DNA of 26,155 nt from an uncultured Bifidobacterium sp. (GTDB taxonomy: Bacteria > Actinomycetota > Actinomycetes > Actinomycetales > Bifidobacteriaceae): the NCBI GenBank assembly GCA_937874315.1, contig CALNAE010000192.1, positions 1 to 26,155 on the forward strand, read 5' to 3'. The notes under the pieces were generated by a model. That model was not told the DNA's origin, did no database searches, and worked only from the letters and a program-made list of their open reading frames with translations. A program made the translations under genes and the position numbers. This document shows, in pieces, positions 8,118 through 16,710 of this stretch; within the stretch, counting starts at the first letter, position 1; each line of letters starts with the position of its first letter.

Positions 8118-8852
8118 TTATTGAGCGGGACAAGACGTGTCGTCGTCGGTCTGCTGCGTCGACGCACGGACACGCGCGTTATGCCGATGCATGGGCGTGG
8201 CGACGATCAGATACGATATCCAAATCGCCAACGCCCAGAACGGGATGCCCATCAGCAGCCGCGTGGTTCCCAACGCGGTGACGTGGTTGGTCAGATACAG
8301 CGGCAGCTGCACCGCCAGTCGCAACGCGAACACCCCAATCCACAACAGCGTGATCGCCGTGTAGGCCCGCCGCAATTCGCGGTCATCCAACCAGCCATGC
8401 AACCAGTCGCCGAAACCGGCCGTGGGCAAGGTGCGGATAAACTCGATCAGCGCCCCCAGACCCGGCACGCGGGCCAACAACGAGCCGATCAGCAACGCGA
8501 TATATGCGGCGTTCGTGATGAAACCAAACAGGTAATAGTCGCGCGCCTGATTGCTGTGCCACGCCCATAGTAGGCAGATGCCCACGGATATCAGGCCGCC
8601 CAACGCCCCGGTTATGGACTGCCGTTGCATCAGCCGCACGAGAATCTGCACGCCTGCCAGAACGGCCGAGACGATCACCGTGGTATGCACATCGGTGGTC
8701 AGCACGAACATCACGACGAAGACCACGCCCGGGAGCATGGATTCGATGACGCCCCGAACGCCCCCGACGGTCTCGATCACGGAAAAACGATCATCTTCCC
8801 CCGCCTGCAGCAACGAGGACAACCCCGTGGCATTACGCTTCGACTCATCCAT
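8118..8852 (-). CDS. DUF3159 family membrane protein
   Basis: A 244-residue integral membrane protein of the actinobacterial DUF3159 family; its biochemical role is unknown to me. A soluble N-terminus of about 30 residues leads into paired helices (VVFVVMFVLTT and an adjacent segment), then helices around LGGLISVGICLLWAW and FITNAAYIALLIGSLLA, and finally two C-terminal helices before a charged tail. The sequence RDYYLFGFITNAAY is typical of the family. It is 15 nt downstream of the DUF3710 gene and 81 nt upstream of the methyltransferase start used here, so all three are probably one transcript. The same set tends to cluster in actinobacteria, often with dut and trk genes (family knowledge); those are absent here. 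No strong ribosome binding site precedes the ATG. Confidence 0.85.
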   Translation of the reverse strand: MDESKRNATGLSSLLQAGEDDRFSVIETVGGVRGVIESMLPGVVFVVMFVLTTDVHTTVIVSAVLAGVQILVRLMQRQSITGALGGLISVGICLLWAWHSNQARDYYLFGFITNAAYIALLIGSLLARVPGLGALIEFIRTLPTAGFGDWLHGWLDDRELRRAYTAITLLWIGVFALRLAVQLPLYLTNHVTALGTTRLLMGIPFWALAIWISYLIVATPMHRHNARVRASTQQTDDDTSCPAQ

Positions 8853-8867
8853 CGATTTGGCGACTCA

Positions 8868-9749
8868 TCAACGCACTTCGGAGAACATCGGACCGCGAGA
8901 CAACGTGGTTTTGACCTCGGTCTGCTGATCGGAGTCGAATGGCCCCTTCGGCCGATTCGGGATCTTGTCCAAATGTCCTTCCCCATCCGACTCGTTCTCC
9001 TCCTGGGAAGCGGCCTTGCGCTCCGCGGGCGCGACCGGGGCATGCATGGGGATCAAGTCGCGCGGAGCCAGCGGTTCCTCGCCGCGCGCGACGACGATAT
9101 CGGCGAAGAAACCATCCAGCGCCTTGGCCTCGTCACTATCGGAGTTGACGGCCTTGCCTGAGAATATGCCGCGCAGCATCCACCGCGGTCCGTCGACGCC
9201 TACGATACGGGTGACCACGGTGTTGCCGCCCTTCACGGTGACCGGAAGATCGATCTCGGTGCCGAAGGTCCCGGCATGTTCGCTGGCGTCGGCATGCGAG
9301 GTCAGCAGATCGTCCCTGACGTCATCCCACATTCCCATGGTCTTCGGAGCCGCGAACGCTTCGATCTCCAGACTTGACGAGCCATAGGAGATCGTGCATC
9401 CGAGCACCTCCTGCGTGGCGCGATTGGCTTTGACCCGCAGTTCGATATTCTGCATGAACGGCAGGAAATACGCACCCAAATCAAGGTATTCGTCGTAATC
9501 CGGCACCTGTTCATCGTCGACGTCCCAGGGACCGTAATCCTCGCCTCGATGCCCATACTCGTCGTCCGGCTCCTCACGATACGCCGACTCGTCAGCGAAC
9601 GAGGGCTCATCCGGAATCCGCGTATCCACCGTCTCGTCACTCTGCGTCCGTGCGTCATCCTCGACGTCGCGCTCGGCCGTTTCTTCGTCCGCGGCATCAT
9701 CGACGATGTCACGGTCATGGTGTTTTCTGCCGAATCCAAACAGTCCCAT
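8868..9749 (-). CDS. DUF3710 family protein
   Basis: A 293-residue soluble protein of the actinobacterial DUF3710 family, function unknown. It begins with MGLFGFGRKHH, followed by a very acidic low-complexity stretch (about residues 12-85, rich in Asp and Glu), then the conserved globular part with EIEAFAAPK and a GPRWMLRGIFSGKA motif (about 90-240), and a polar tail. The ATG at 9749 has AGGAG three bases upstream. It opens the DUF3710, DUF3159, methyltransferase and lipoprotein run; a 107-nt gap containing a GC hairpin separates it from exonuclease III. Confidence 0.87.
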   Translation of the reverse strand: MGLFGFGRKHHDRDIVDDAADEETAERDVEDDARTQSDETVDTRIPDEPSFADESAYREEPDDEYGHRGEDYGPWDVDDEQVPDYDEYLDLGAYFLPFMQNIELRVKANRATQEVLGCTISYGSSSLEIEAFAAPKTMGMWDDVRDDLLTSHADASEHAGTFGTEIDLPVTVKGGNTVVTRIVGVDGPRWMLRGIFSGKAVNSDSDEAKALDGFFADIVVARGEEPLAPRDLIPMHAPVAPAERKAASQEENESDGEGHLDKIPNRPKGPFDSDQQTEVKTTLSRGPMFSEVR

Positions 9750-9813
9750 AGCTCCTACTTTCTTATGGTGTGCAACAGCAACCAAGCGTAGCACCCACGT
9801 CGCGCAATGCCGA

Positions 9814-9838
9814 GGGCCGGACCGCCTTCGCCCGGCCC
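9814..9838 (-). terminator. Possible terminator hairpin after exonuclease III
   Basis: Perfect 7-bp inverted repeat GGGCCGG/CCGGCCC (9814-9820 with 9832-9838) with an 11-nt loop, 18 nt past the exonuclease III stop codon in the direction of transcription. It lacks a T-run, so termination is uncertain; it could also be a simple mRNA-end structure. Confidence 0.4.
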
Positions 9839-9856
9839 CAATATCAGCCATACGTT

Positions 9857-10717
9857 CTATACGTTATACGTGATGCTCAGCGGCGCATGATCCGACCAGC
9901 GGGCGTCGTAGCTCGGCGCGCGATCGATGACGAAGCCCTGTGCGCTCTGCGCCAGTTCCGGTGTGGCGAACTGATAATCGAGCCGCCAGCCGGTATTGTT
10001 GTCGAACGCACGGCCACGCTGACTCCACCAGGTATACGGCCCCTGAATGTCGCCGGCCAGATCGCGCATGACATCGACGAACTCATACTCGCCGATCCAG
10101 GTGTCGATATAGGCACGCTCTTCGGGAAGAAAGCCGGAGCTTTTCTCGTTGGCCTTGGCGTTCTTGATGTCCTTGGGAGTATGGGCGATGTTGAAATCAC
10201 CGCATAACACCGCCTGCCGCCCGCCATGGGCGGCCTCGTCACGCAACTGGGCAAGCCGTCGAGGCATGGTGTCGAGGAAACGGTATTTCTGCGTCATCTT
10301 GACCGGATCGTTCACGTCGCCCGAATGCATGTACACGCACACGACCGTCAGGCCATAGCCCTGCGGCGTGGTGACGTCGGTTTCGATCCATCTGCCGGTG
10401 TCCACATCCTCGCTCAATCCGGGCAGACCGTAGCGCACGGCGGTGACGGGCAGGTCGCTGAGCAGCCCGACACCGGCCCGGCCCTTGATCTTGCACACCT
10501 CGTTGACGGTACTGATGTCCGTGCCGTCCGCGGCCTTGCCCGCGGCCACGTACTGCTCGTCGATATCGGCGAAGATGGGGTCGATGGCGCTCTGCGGGGC
10601 CCTGACCTCCTGCATGCACCACACGTCGGGCGTATGCTCGGCCGACCAGTCGAGCATGCCCTTGCGCGTGGCGGCGCGGATGCCGTTGAGGTTCGAGGTG
10701 GTTATGGTGATCGTCAT
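9857..10717 (-). CDS. xth: Exodeoxyribonuclease III (AP endonuclease family)
   Basis: Cleaves the DNA backbone at abasic sites and trims 3' ends in base-excision repair, with a metal-dependent active site. The 286 residues carry the whole ExoIII signature: Asn9 in TTSNLNGIR, the metal ligand Glu37 in CMQEVRAP, Asp174 and Asn176 in CGDFNIAH, and Asp276-His277 in WSDHAPLSI. Its length is typical. It begins only 4 nt after the stop codon of the peptide-transporter ATPase gene, so it is probably expressed from the opp operon; the ribosome binding site is weak, which fits translational coupling. No functional link with peptide uptake is known. Confidence 0.95.
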   Translation of the reverse strand: MTITITTSNLNGIRAATRKGMLDWSAEHTPDVWCMQEVRAPQSAIDPIFADIDEQYVAAGKAADGTDISTVNEVCKIKGRAGVGLLSDLPVTAVRYGLPGLSEDVDTGRWIETDVTTPQGYGLTVVCVYMHSGDVNDPVKMTQKYRFLDTMPRRLAQLRDEAAHGGRQAVLCGDFNIAHTPKDIKNAKANEKSSGFLPEERAYIDTWIGEYEFVDVMRDLAGDIQGPYTWWSQRGRAFDNNTGWRLDYQFATPELAQSAQGFVIDRAPSYDARWSDHAPLSITYNV

Positions 10718-10721
10718 ATGT

Positions 10722-12752
10722 TCAGTCCAATCCCAATGCGAGGTTCCCGCCGGGAATCGCGTCCAGCAGATCCTTGGTGTACTGCATCTTCGGGTGATCG
10801 AAGACCTCGTCCGTCGTCGCGTGCTCGACCAGACGGCCGTGCTGCATAACCACGACCTCGTCGGCGATCTGCCGAACCACCGCAAGATCGTGGGTGATGA
10901 ACAGGTAGCTCAATCCCCGCTCGGCCTGCAGATCGTTGAGCAATCGCAACACCTGATCCTGCACGAGGACATCCAACGCGGACACCGCCTCGTCACACAC
11001 GATGACATCTGGATTGAGCGCCATGGCGCGCGCGATGGCGATGCGCTGGCGCTGTCCGCCCGACAGCTCGTTGGGATAGCGCTGCATCACCGAATGCGGC
11101 ATGTTGACCAGATCAAGCAGTTCCGCGACGCGTTGCGCTCGACTCGTGCGAGATCCGATGTGGTGGATGCGCAGCGGTTCTTCGATGGAACGGTAGATGG
11201 TGTACATCGGATCGAGCGAACCGTACGGATTCTGGAAGACCGGTTGCACGTGGCGGCGGAAGTCCAACAACTCCTTGCCGGAGAAATCGGCGATGTCCTT
11301 GCCCTCATAGCTGACCGTCCCTGACGTGGGATTCAACAGTCGCAACACCATGTTGGCGACCGTCGACTTGCCCGAACCGGATTCTCCGACGATCGCCAGC
11401 GTCGTGCCGCGTTTGAGGGAGAAGGAAACGTCGTCCACCGCCTTGAACATCTCCCGGCGGCGTGGCAGCTTGAACTCGCGGGTCAGATGGTCGACGCTGA
11501 TGATATGCTCTCCACGATCGAGCACGTCCTCGCCCTTGGTCTGATGCTCCATAAGCGAGGCCAGCTGATCACGCTGCTCGCCGTGGGCCTTGGCGGAGAT
11601 GATGCGCTGCGAGGCCAACGATGGCGCGGCCGCGACCAACCGCTTGGTATACGGATGCTGCGGATGCTGTAGAACGTCGAGCGACGGACCGGATTCGACG
11701 ACGCGCCCCTTGTACATGACGACGATGTGCTGCGCCCGTTCGGCGGCGAGGCCCAGATCGTGGGTGATGAACAGGACCGCCGTGCCCAGCGAGTCGGTCA
11801 GCCCATGAAGATGATCGAGGATCTTCTTCTGCACGGTGACGTCAAGGGCGGAGGTAGGTTCGTCGGCGATCAGCAGATCCGGCCGGCAGGCCAACCCGAT
11901 GGCGATCAGGGCGCGCTGCAGCATGCCGCCGGAGAATTCATGCGGGAACTGGCGCGCGCGCGTGGCGGCGTCGGGCAATCCCGCCTCCGAAAGCAGCCCC
12001 GCGATGCGATCGCTCATATTCGAACCGGTTACCAGTCGCTTGGCGATGTCCCATGCGTCATCATCCTTCACACCCGCGGTGATGAGGTCGTCGGCCACAC
12101 GCCAGCGGGTTTCGGAACCGGGCACCCATTCACGACGGAATCGATCCAGCTGTTCGTTCAATCGGTCGCCCTCGAAGCCGGCCGTCGATAGCGCCGTGCG
12201 CGCCGCGGCCAGCAGGGCGGGCAGCTCCTCGGTGCCGATAAAGGTTTCGTCATCGGTGGTCTTCACCTTCACGTCGGTGCCGGCAAGTGCCTTGGCCAGA
12301 CTGGAACGCTTCTCATGCGAGATGTCCATGTTATTGGCCTTGAGCGCCTCCTTGACCTGCGTGCCTATGCGCCAGACGGGATTGAGGTTGCTCATGGGGT
12401 CCTGCGGGACCAATCCCATCTTGCGGCCGAGAACGTGCTCGTATTGTTTGCGGGTGTACTTCGAGATCTCCTCGCCTTCGAGCTTGATGGAACCGCCCAC
12501 GACATGGCCGGTTCCCGCGAGCAGTCCGAGCACGGCCATGGCCGAGGTGGATTTGCCCGATCCCGATTCGCCTACGATGGCGACCCATTGACCGGGATAG
12601 ACGTCGAATGAGGCGTCGCGCACCGCGTGCACGGCACGCTTGGAGTCCGTGATGAAATCCACCTGAAGATCCTTGACCTCCAGGATGGGGCCTTCCTCGC
12701 GCTGCATGGAGAGGATCGCGTCGCTTTTTTCTGTATTCGCTGCTGTTGTCAT
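10722..12752 (-). CDS. oppDF: Oligopeptide ABC transporter, fused two-domain ATP-binding protein (OppD-OppF)
   Basis: Supplies both ATPase domains of a peptide importer in one 676-residue chain. Domain 1: Walker A GESGSGKST (61-69), Q-loop Gln117 in VPQDPMSNLNP, signature FSGGM (273-277), Walker B LLIADE. Domain 2: Walker A 456-464, Q-loop in FQNPYGSLDP near 507, signature LSGGQ (563-567), Walker B VIVCDE. Both have switch histidines in ITHDL. The Q-loop-to-signature distance is about 157 residues in domain 1 against 57 in domain 2, because of an inserted segment at about 144-246, charged and probably helical. The start at 12752 follows AAGGA, 16 nt after oppC. Exonuclease III follows after 4 nt. 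The exact peptide range is unknown. Confidence 0.95.
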   Translation of the reverse strand: MTTAANTEKSDAILSMQREEGPILEVKDLQVDFITDSKRAVHAVRDASFDVYPGQWVAIVGESGSGKSTSAMAVLGLLAGTGHVVGGSIKLEGEEISKYTRKQYEHVLGRKMGLVPQDPMSNLNPVWRIGTQVKEALKANNMDISHEKRSSLAKALAGTDVKVKTTDDETFIGTEELPALLAAARTALSTAGFEGDRLNEQLDRFRREWVPGSETRWRVADDLITAGVKDDDAWDIAKRLVTGSNMSDRIAGLLSEAGLPDAATRARQFPHEFSGGMLQRALIAIGLACRPDLLIADEPTSALDVTVQKKILDHLHGLTDSLGTAVLFITHDLGLAAERAQHIVVMYKGRVVESGPSLDVLQHPQHPYTKRLVAAAPSLASQRIISAKAHGEQRDQLASLMEHQTKGEDVLDRGEHIISVDHLTREFKLPRRREMFKAVDDVSFSLKRGTTLAIVGESGSGKSTVANMVLRLLNPTSGTVSYEGKDIADFSGKELLDFRRHVQPVFQNPYGSLDPMYTIYRSIEEPLRIHHIGSRTSRAQRVAELLDLVNMPHSVMQRYPNELSGGQRQRIAIARAMALNPDVIVCDEAVSALDVLVQDQVLRLLNDLQAERGLSYLFITHDLAVVRQIADEVVVMQHGRLVEHATTDEVFDHPKMQYTKDLLDAIPGGNLALGLD

Positions 12753-12768
12753 CGACTTTCCTTCACAC

Positions 12769-13752
12769 TCACGCCGTACGGCTCTTGGGATCGAGGGCGT
12801 CCTTCACGGCGTCGCCCAGCATGATGAACGCCAAAACCGTGATGGCCAAGGCCACGGAGGGATAGAACAAGACCGAGGGATTCGTCCGAAGGATGCTCTG
12901 CGCGTTGGCGATGTCGCCGCCCCAACTCACCGTGGTGGTGGGCAGACCTATGCCGAGGAAGCTCAGTGTCGCCTCGGAAACGATGTAGGTGCCGAGGGAC
13001 GTCGTGGAGATCACGATGATCGAGGCCATGGCGTTGGGCATGATATGGCGCAGCAGGTTGCGCAACGGCGTGGAACCCAACGCCGTCGAGGCCGTGTTGA
13101 ACTCGAGGTTCTTGGACTCCATCACCGAACCACGGGCGATGCGCGCCGTCGAAGTCCACCCGAACAGGGTCAGCACCAGCACGATCTTCCAGATGGATCC
13201 GGAGGTGCGGAACATCTGCAACACCACAATCGCGCCGAGCAACAGCGGAATGGCCATGAAAATGTCGGTGACGCGGCTGAGCACGGCATCGAGCCAACCG
13301 CCGAAGAAGCCTGCGAAGGCACCGATGAACGTGCCGAGAATCATCACCAGCAGCGTCGTGAGGATGCCCACGCTCAGCGAGGTTCTAGTGCCGTATACGG
13401 TACGCGCGAACACATCGCAGCCCTGCATGTCGAACCCGAAGGGGTGTCCACGTTGGGGAGCGTTCAGGGAATTGTCAAGGTTGCAGTAGTTCGGATCCAC
13501 CTTGGTGAATAATCCGGGGAACAGCGCCACGACGATGGTGAAGAGTATGAGCACCGCCGAGACGATGAACAACGGGTTGCGCCGCAACGACCGCCATGCA
13601 TCGGCCCACAGGCTTGTCGCCGGGGCGGATTCGTCGATGGAATCGACGTCCTGCAGCGGCGTCTCATCCAGCGGGGCCACATACCGCTCCTGGCCAGGCA
13701 GTGTCGCCTTGGAGGAATCGGAGGAAACAGAAATCGTATTGTCGTCACTCAT
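12769..13752 (-). CDS. oppC: Oligopeptide ABC transporter permease OppC
   Basis: One of the two membrane subunits of the peptide importer. The 327-residue protein has a hydrophilic N-terminal extension of about 55 residues, a first membrane helix at about 60-80, a periplasmic loop with HPFGFDMQGCDVFARTVYG (family-typical GTD-like element), and five further helices. The EAA loop that contacts the ATPase is at about 217-240 (ending in LRHIMPNA). The ATG at 13752 is six bases after GGGAGG; an in-frame GTG at 13770 has no such support. It begins 14 nt after the oppB stop and ends 16 nt before oppDF. Confidence 0.95.
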   Translation of the reverse strand: MSDDNTISVSSDSSKATLPGQERYVAPLDETPLQDVDSIDESAPATSLWADAWRSLRRNPLFIVSAVLILFTIVVALFPGLFTKVDPNYCNLDNSLNAPQRGHPFGFDMQGCDVFARTVYGTRTSLSVGILTTLLVMILGTFIGAFAGFFGGWLDAVLSRVTDIFMAIPLLLGAIVVLQMFRTSGSIWKIVLVLTLFGWTSTARIARGSVMESKNLEFNTASTALGSTPLRNLLRHIMPNAMASIIVISTTSLGTYIVSEATLSFLGIGLPTTTVSWGGDIANAQSILRTNPSVLFYPSVALAITVLAFIMLGDAVKDALDPKSRTA

Positions 13753-13766
13753 GGTTTGCCTCCCGC

Positions 13767-14693
13767 TCACGCGTACCGGATACGCGGATCAAGCAACGCG
13801 TACAGCATATCGACGATCAGATTGGTCACCACGAAGATCAGTGTCAGCAGCGTGACGATGGACACCACCAGATTGCTTTCACCCTTGAGGATGCTCTGAT
13901 AGGTGAGGAAGCCGATGCCGTGGATGTTGAAGATGGTCTCGGAGATCATAGCGCCGCCCATCAGCGCGCCCAGATCCTGGCCCAGATAGGTCACCACGGG
14001 AATCAGGGAGTTGCGCAGCACATGCCGCATCAACACCGAGCGGTTGCTCATGCCCTTGGCCCGTGCTGTGCGCACGTAGTCCTCGGCGACGTTCGAGGAT
14101 ACTTCGGCCCGTGTCAGTCGGATGATATACGCCATCGAAACCGAGCCGAGCACCATGGCCGGCATCAGCAGGTCGAGGAAGCCGGGGTCACTTCCGGCGG
14201 TCACGGGCAGGATGCGCCATTTCACGCCCAGGAAGTACTGCATGACGAAACCAGTCACGAAGGTCGGCACCGAGATAAGCAGCAGCGAGACGACCAGAAT
14301 CACCGAATCGTACCACTTGCCCTTTTTCAGACCGGAGATGATGCCGAACACCACGCCGAACAACGCCTCGAAGCAGAACGCCATCACAGCCAACCTGATT
14401 GTGACCGGGAAGGCCTGTGTGATCTCGTTGATCACCGGCTGACCCGAGAACGTCTGCCCGAAGTTGAGGGTCAGGGCGTTCTTGAGGAACAGCAGATATT
14501 GGATGAAAAACGGCTTATCGAGGTTATATTCCGCGCGGATTTGGGCCGCGACCGCTGCATTGACTGGTTTGCTGCCGAACATCGCCTTGACCGGGTCTCC
14601 CGGTAGAGCGAAGACAAGCGCATATACCAACAGCGTCGTGCCAAGAACCACGGGGATCATCTGCAGCACACGGCGCAGAAGATACTTACCCAT
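13767..14693 (-). CDS. oppB: Oligopeptide ABC transporter permease OppB
   Basis: The other membrane subunit of the importer, 308 residues with six predicted helices. The N-terminus (MGKYLLRRVLQMIPVVLGTT) is the classic first helix of OppB/DppB, and the EAA loop lies at about 205-233 (DYVRTARAKGMS through LRNSLIPV). The ATG at 14693 has AAGGAG six bases upstream. It heads the tightly packed oppB-oppC-oppDF-xth run and is separated from oppA by 301 nt that contain hairpins, so membrane components may be made at a lower level than the binding protein. Confidence 0.95.
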   Translation of the reverse strand: MGKYLLRRVLQMIPVVLGTTLLVYALVFALPGDPVKAMFGSKPVNAAVAAQIRAEYNLDKPFFIQYLLFLKNALTLNFGQTFSGQPVINEITQAFPVTIRLAVMAFCFEALFGVVFGIISGLKKGKWYDSVILVVSLLLISVPTFVTGFVMQYFLGVKWRILPVTAGSDPGFLDLLMPAMVLGSVSMAYIIRLTRAEVSSNVAEDYVRTARAKGMSNRSVLMRHVLRNSLIPVVTYLGQDLGALMGGAMISETIFNIHGIGFLTYQSILKGESNLVVSIVTLLTLIFVVTNLIVDMLYALLDPRIRYA

Positions 14694-14889
14694 CGGTTAC
14701 TCCTTGTTACTCGGACTCAAGCGCCGGCATCCTCTACCGATACGCCATTCGTCGATACATATGTGTGGTCAGTGTACCGCAGACGTTAACCATCACCGTT
14801 GCAGACCAATCTCATGCGGGTGATGTACGATGCGTGGAACATGGACGTGGACCCGGTCGACACGCGGGTCGTGCGTGGAAAACGGACCA

Positions 14890-14933
14890 CTCATGCAGAC
14901 AGGGGGCGGGTTTCCCCGTCCCCTGCACATGAG
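14890..14933 (-). terminator. Terminator or attenuator hairpin between oppA and oppB
   Basis: The arms pair as CTCATG/CATGAG at the base (14890-14895 with 14928-14933), then CAGGGG/CCCCTG and CGGG/CCCG, with a small internal loop and a TTT apical loop. On the minus strand a TTTT lies a few bases after the stem. It begins about 60 nt after the oppA stop codon. Such structures after a binding-protein gene usually cause partial termination and protect its mRNA, giving more binding protein than permease (family knowledge). Confidence 0.6.
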
Positions 14934-14944
14934 AAGGTCAGTGT

Positions 14945-14987
14945 ACTTGGGAAGGTCCGGATATTGACTACCGCGACGTTCCCAAGT
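14945..14987 (-). repeat. 9-bp inverted repeat just after oppA
   Basis: ACTTGGGAA (14945-14953) and TTCCCAAGT (14979-14987) are perfect complements separated by 25 nt, beginning 8 nt past the oppA stop codon. It may add to the 3'-end structure of oppA mRNA or be an operator-like palindrome. The long loop makes a terminator role weak. Confidence 0.55.
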
Positions 14988-14994
14988 TCCCCGC

Positions 14995-16632
14995 CTACTT
15001 CGTCATATCGGTATAGACCGGCAGGTTCTGCCAATCCATCTCGAAGTTCTTGACGCCCTTGGCCGCGACGCCATAGGCGTTGCTGTAGTACAGCGGAATC
15101 GCCGGCAGATCGTTGAGCAGGATCTCCTGCGACTGCTGATAGATCTTGTTGGCCGCATCCGTGCTCTTGGCCGCATACGCCTTGGTCATCAGCGCGTCGA
15201 AGGCGCTGTTCTTGTAATCGCCGTCGTTCGAGCCGTTGCCATCGGCAGCAGCGGAATCGTACAGCTGGAAGAGATAGTCCTCAGCCGAAGGATAGTCGGG
15301 CTGCCAGCCGGTGCGGAAGGCGCCCTTGATCTGGCGCTTGGTGACGTCGTTGCGGAACTCCTGGAAGGTCGGGATCGGATCGGTCGCCGCGTTGATACCC
15401 AGGTTGTTCTTCAGCTGGTTGACGATGGCGTCGTAGATCGGCTTGGAACCGCCGTCGGCGTTGTAGGAGAAGGTGAGCTTGCCGTCGTACTTGGAGATGG
15501 CGTCGGCCTTGGCCCACAGCTCCTTGGCCTTGGTCTTGTTGAACTTGAGGTTGTCGTTGCCGGTGATGGAATCCGAATAGCCCGGAGTCAACGGCGAGGT
15601 GAATTCGACCGCAGGCGTCCCCACGTCATTGAGGACCTTGCTGACCAGCGTCTTGCGGTCGATGGCCATGGAGATGGCCTGACGACGCAGACGCCCCTCC
15701 TCGGTGTTGCTCTTGAAATGATCGAGATTCGAGGGGATGGTGAAGGTCTGAATGACCGAACCCGCCTTGTTGTAGGCCTCCAGGCTGGAATCCTTCAGGA
15801 AGGTCTTGGTGTCGGCGCTCGGCACGGTTTCCATCACGTCGAGGTTGCCCGCCTGGACATCGGCGTAGGCCGCGGAGTCGCTCGTGTAGATCTTGAAGTT
15901 CACCCCGTCGTTCTTCGCGACGCGGTCGCCCTTGTAATCGGCGTTCTTCACCAGATCGATCTCCTGGTTGTGCACCCACTTGGAGAACTTGTACGGACCG
16001 TTGCCCACCGGCTTCTCGCCGAAGGCCTTGGGGTTCTTGTAGAAGGATTCGGGCAACGGCGCGTAGGCCAGGTAACCGACCTTGATCGGGAAGGTGGCGT
16101 CCGGTTGCGACAGCGTCACGACGAACTCGTGATCGTTGACGATCTTGAGTCCCGAGAGCTGCTCGGTGCCCTGGAGGCTCTTGGCGTCCTGCAGGGCGTC
16201 ATAGCCTTTGATCGTCGAGAAGAACGAGGACGTCAGCTGCGCGTTCTTGGCATTCGCCGTGTAACTCCAGGACTTCGTGAAGGACTGCGCGGTCACGGAC
16301 GTGCCGTCGGTGAACTTCCAGTCCTTGAGCTTGATGGTGTACTGCGTGGCATCGGCGTTCGGCGTGATGGATTGCGCCACCTCATTCGAGGCCTCGCCCT
16401 TGGCGTTGAACGACACCAGGCCGGCGAACAGCAGATCGCCCGGCTTGCCGCCACCCGTCTCGTTCGTATCGCCGGGAATCAACGGATTCTGCGGTTCCGA
16501 AGCGTAGGCGTTGATAATCACCTTGCCGCTTTTCGCGGTGCCGGAGCTCGAGCCCCCGGTGCCGCCGCAGCCGCTGACCAATAGGGCCAGTGAACATGCC
16601 ACGGCCGCGAAAGCTAATGCTCTCTTCTTCAT
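14995..16632 (-). CDS. oppA: Oligopeptide ABC transporter substrate-binding lipoprotein OppA
   Basis: Captures peptides outside the cell and delivers them to OppB-OppC. The 545-residue precursor begins MKKRALAFAAVACSLALL and has the lipobox LVSGC, with Cys22 as the lipidation site, then a Gly/Ser linker. The body is an SBP_bac_5 (family 5) fold: the early LFAGLV segment, DGTSVTAQSF, the PVGNGPYKF signature near 210 and GWQPDYPSAEDY toward the C-terminus, all characteristic. The start at 16632 is supported by AAAGGAG six bases upstream. It heads the opp operon, and its leader contains an intrinsic terminator 52 nt before the ATG. Confidence 0.96.
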   Translation of the reverse strand: MKKRALAFAAVACSLALLVSGCGGTGGSSSGTAKSGKVIINAYASEPQNPLIPGDTNETGGGKPGDLLFAGLVSFNAKGEASNEVAQSITPNADATQYTIKLKDWKFTDGTSVTAQSFTKSWSYTANAKNAQLTSSFFSTIKGYDALQDAKSLQGTEQLSGLKIVNDHEFVVTLSQPDATFPIKVGYLAYAPLPESFYKNPKAFGEKPVGNGPYKFSKWVHNQEIDLVKNADYKGDRVAKNDGVNFKIYTSDSAAYADVQAGNLDVMETVPSADTKTFLKDSSLEAYNKAGSVIQTFTIPSNLDHFKSNTEEGRLRRQAISMAIDRKTLVSKVLNDVGTPAVEFTSPLTPGYSDSITGNDNLKFNKTKAKELWAKADAISKYDGKLTFSYNADGGSKPIYDAIVNQLKNNLGINAATDPIPTFQEFRNDVTKRQIKGAFRTGWQPDYPSAEDYLFQLYDSAAADGNGSNDGDYKNSAFDALMTKAYAAKSTDAANKIYQQSQEILLNDLPAIPLYYSNAYGVAAKGVKNFEMDWQNLPVYTDMTK

Positions 16633-16684
16633 ATTCTTCTCCTTTTTGTCGGAACATCGAGCTGGATCGGTGCCCGCCTCAAAC

Positions 16685-16710
16685 AAAAAAAGTTGGGATG
16701 CGCCCAACTT
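16685..16710 (-). terminator. Intrinsic terminator in the oppA leader
   Basis: On the minus strand an 8-bp stem AAGTTGGG/CCCAACTT (16703-16710 with 16690-16697), 5-nt loop, is followed at once by a run of seven T. It lies 222 nt past the xerC stop codon and only 52 nt before the oppA ATG. No good promoter is visible in those 52 nt, so this may be an attenuator in the oppA leader as well as, or instead of, the end of the xerC transcript. A weak promoter-like pair TTGCAA-17-CACAAT (16752-16757, 16729-16734) lies just upstream. Confidence 0.8.

Larger units (their letters stand above)
14694..14994. other. 301-nt oppA-oppB gap
   Basis: No gene is visible. It carries the two hairpins listed separately (14890-14933 and 14945-14987), a smaller inverted repeat GACCCG/CGGGTC at 14850-14855/14865-14870, and the palindrome ACATATGT near 14757-14764. 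No convincing minus-strand promoter for oppB could be assigned. Confidence 0.6.

Noticed and set aside
6702..8570. Plus-strand frame of 622 codons opposite the methyltransferase and DUF3159
   Set aside because: It crosses two well-supported minus-strand genes and has Arg/Gln/His-rich antisense composition.
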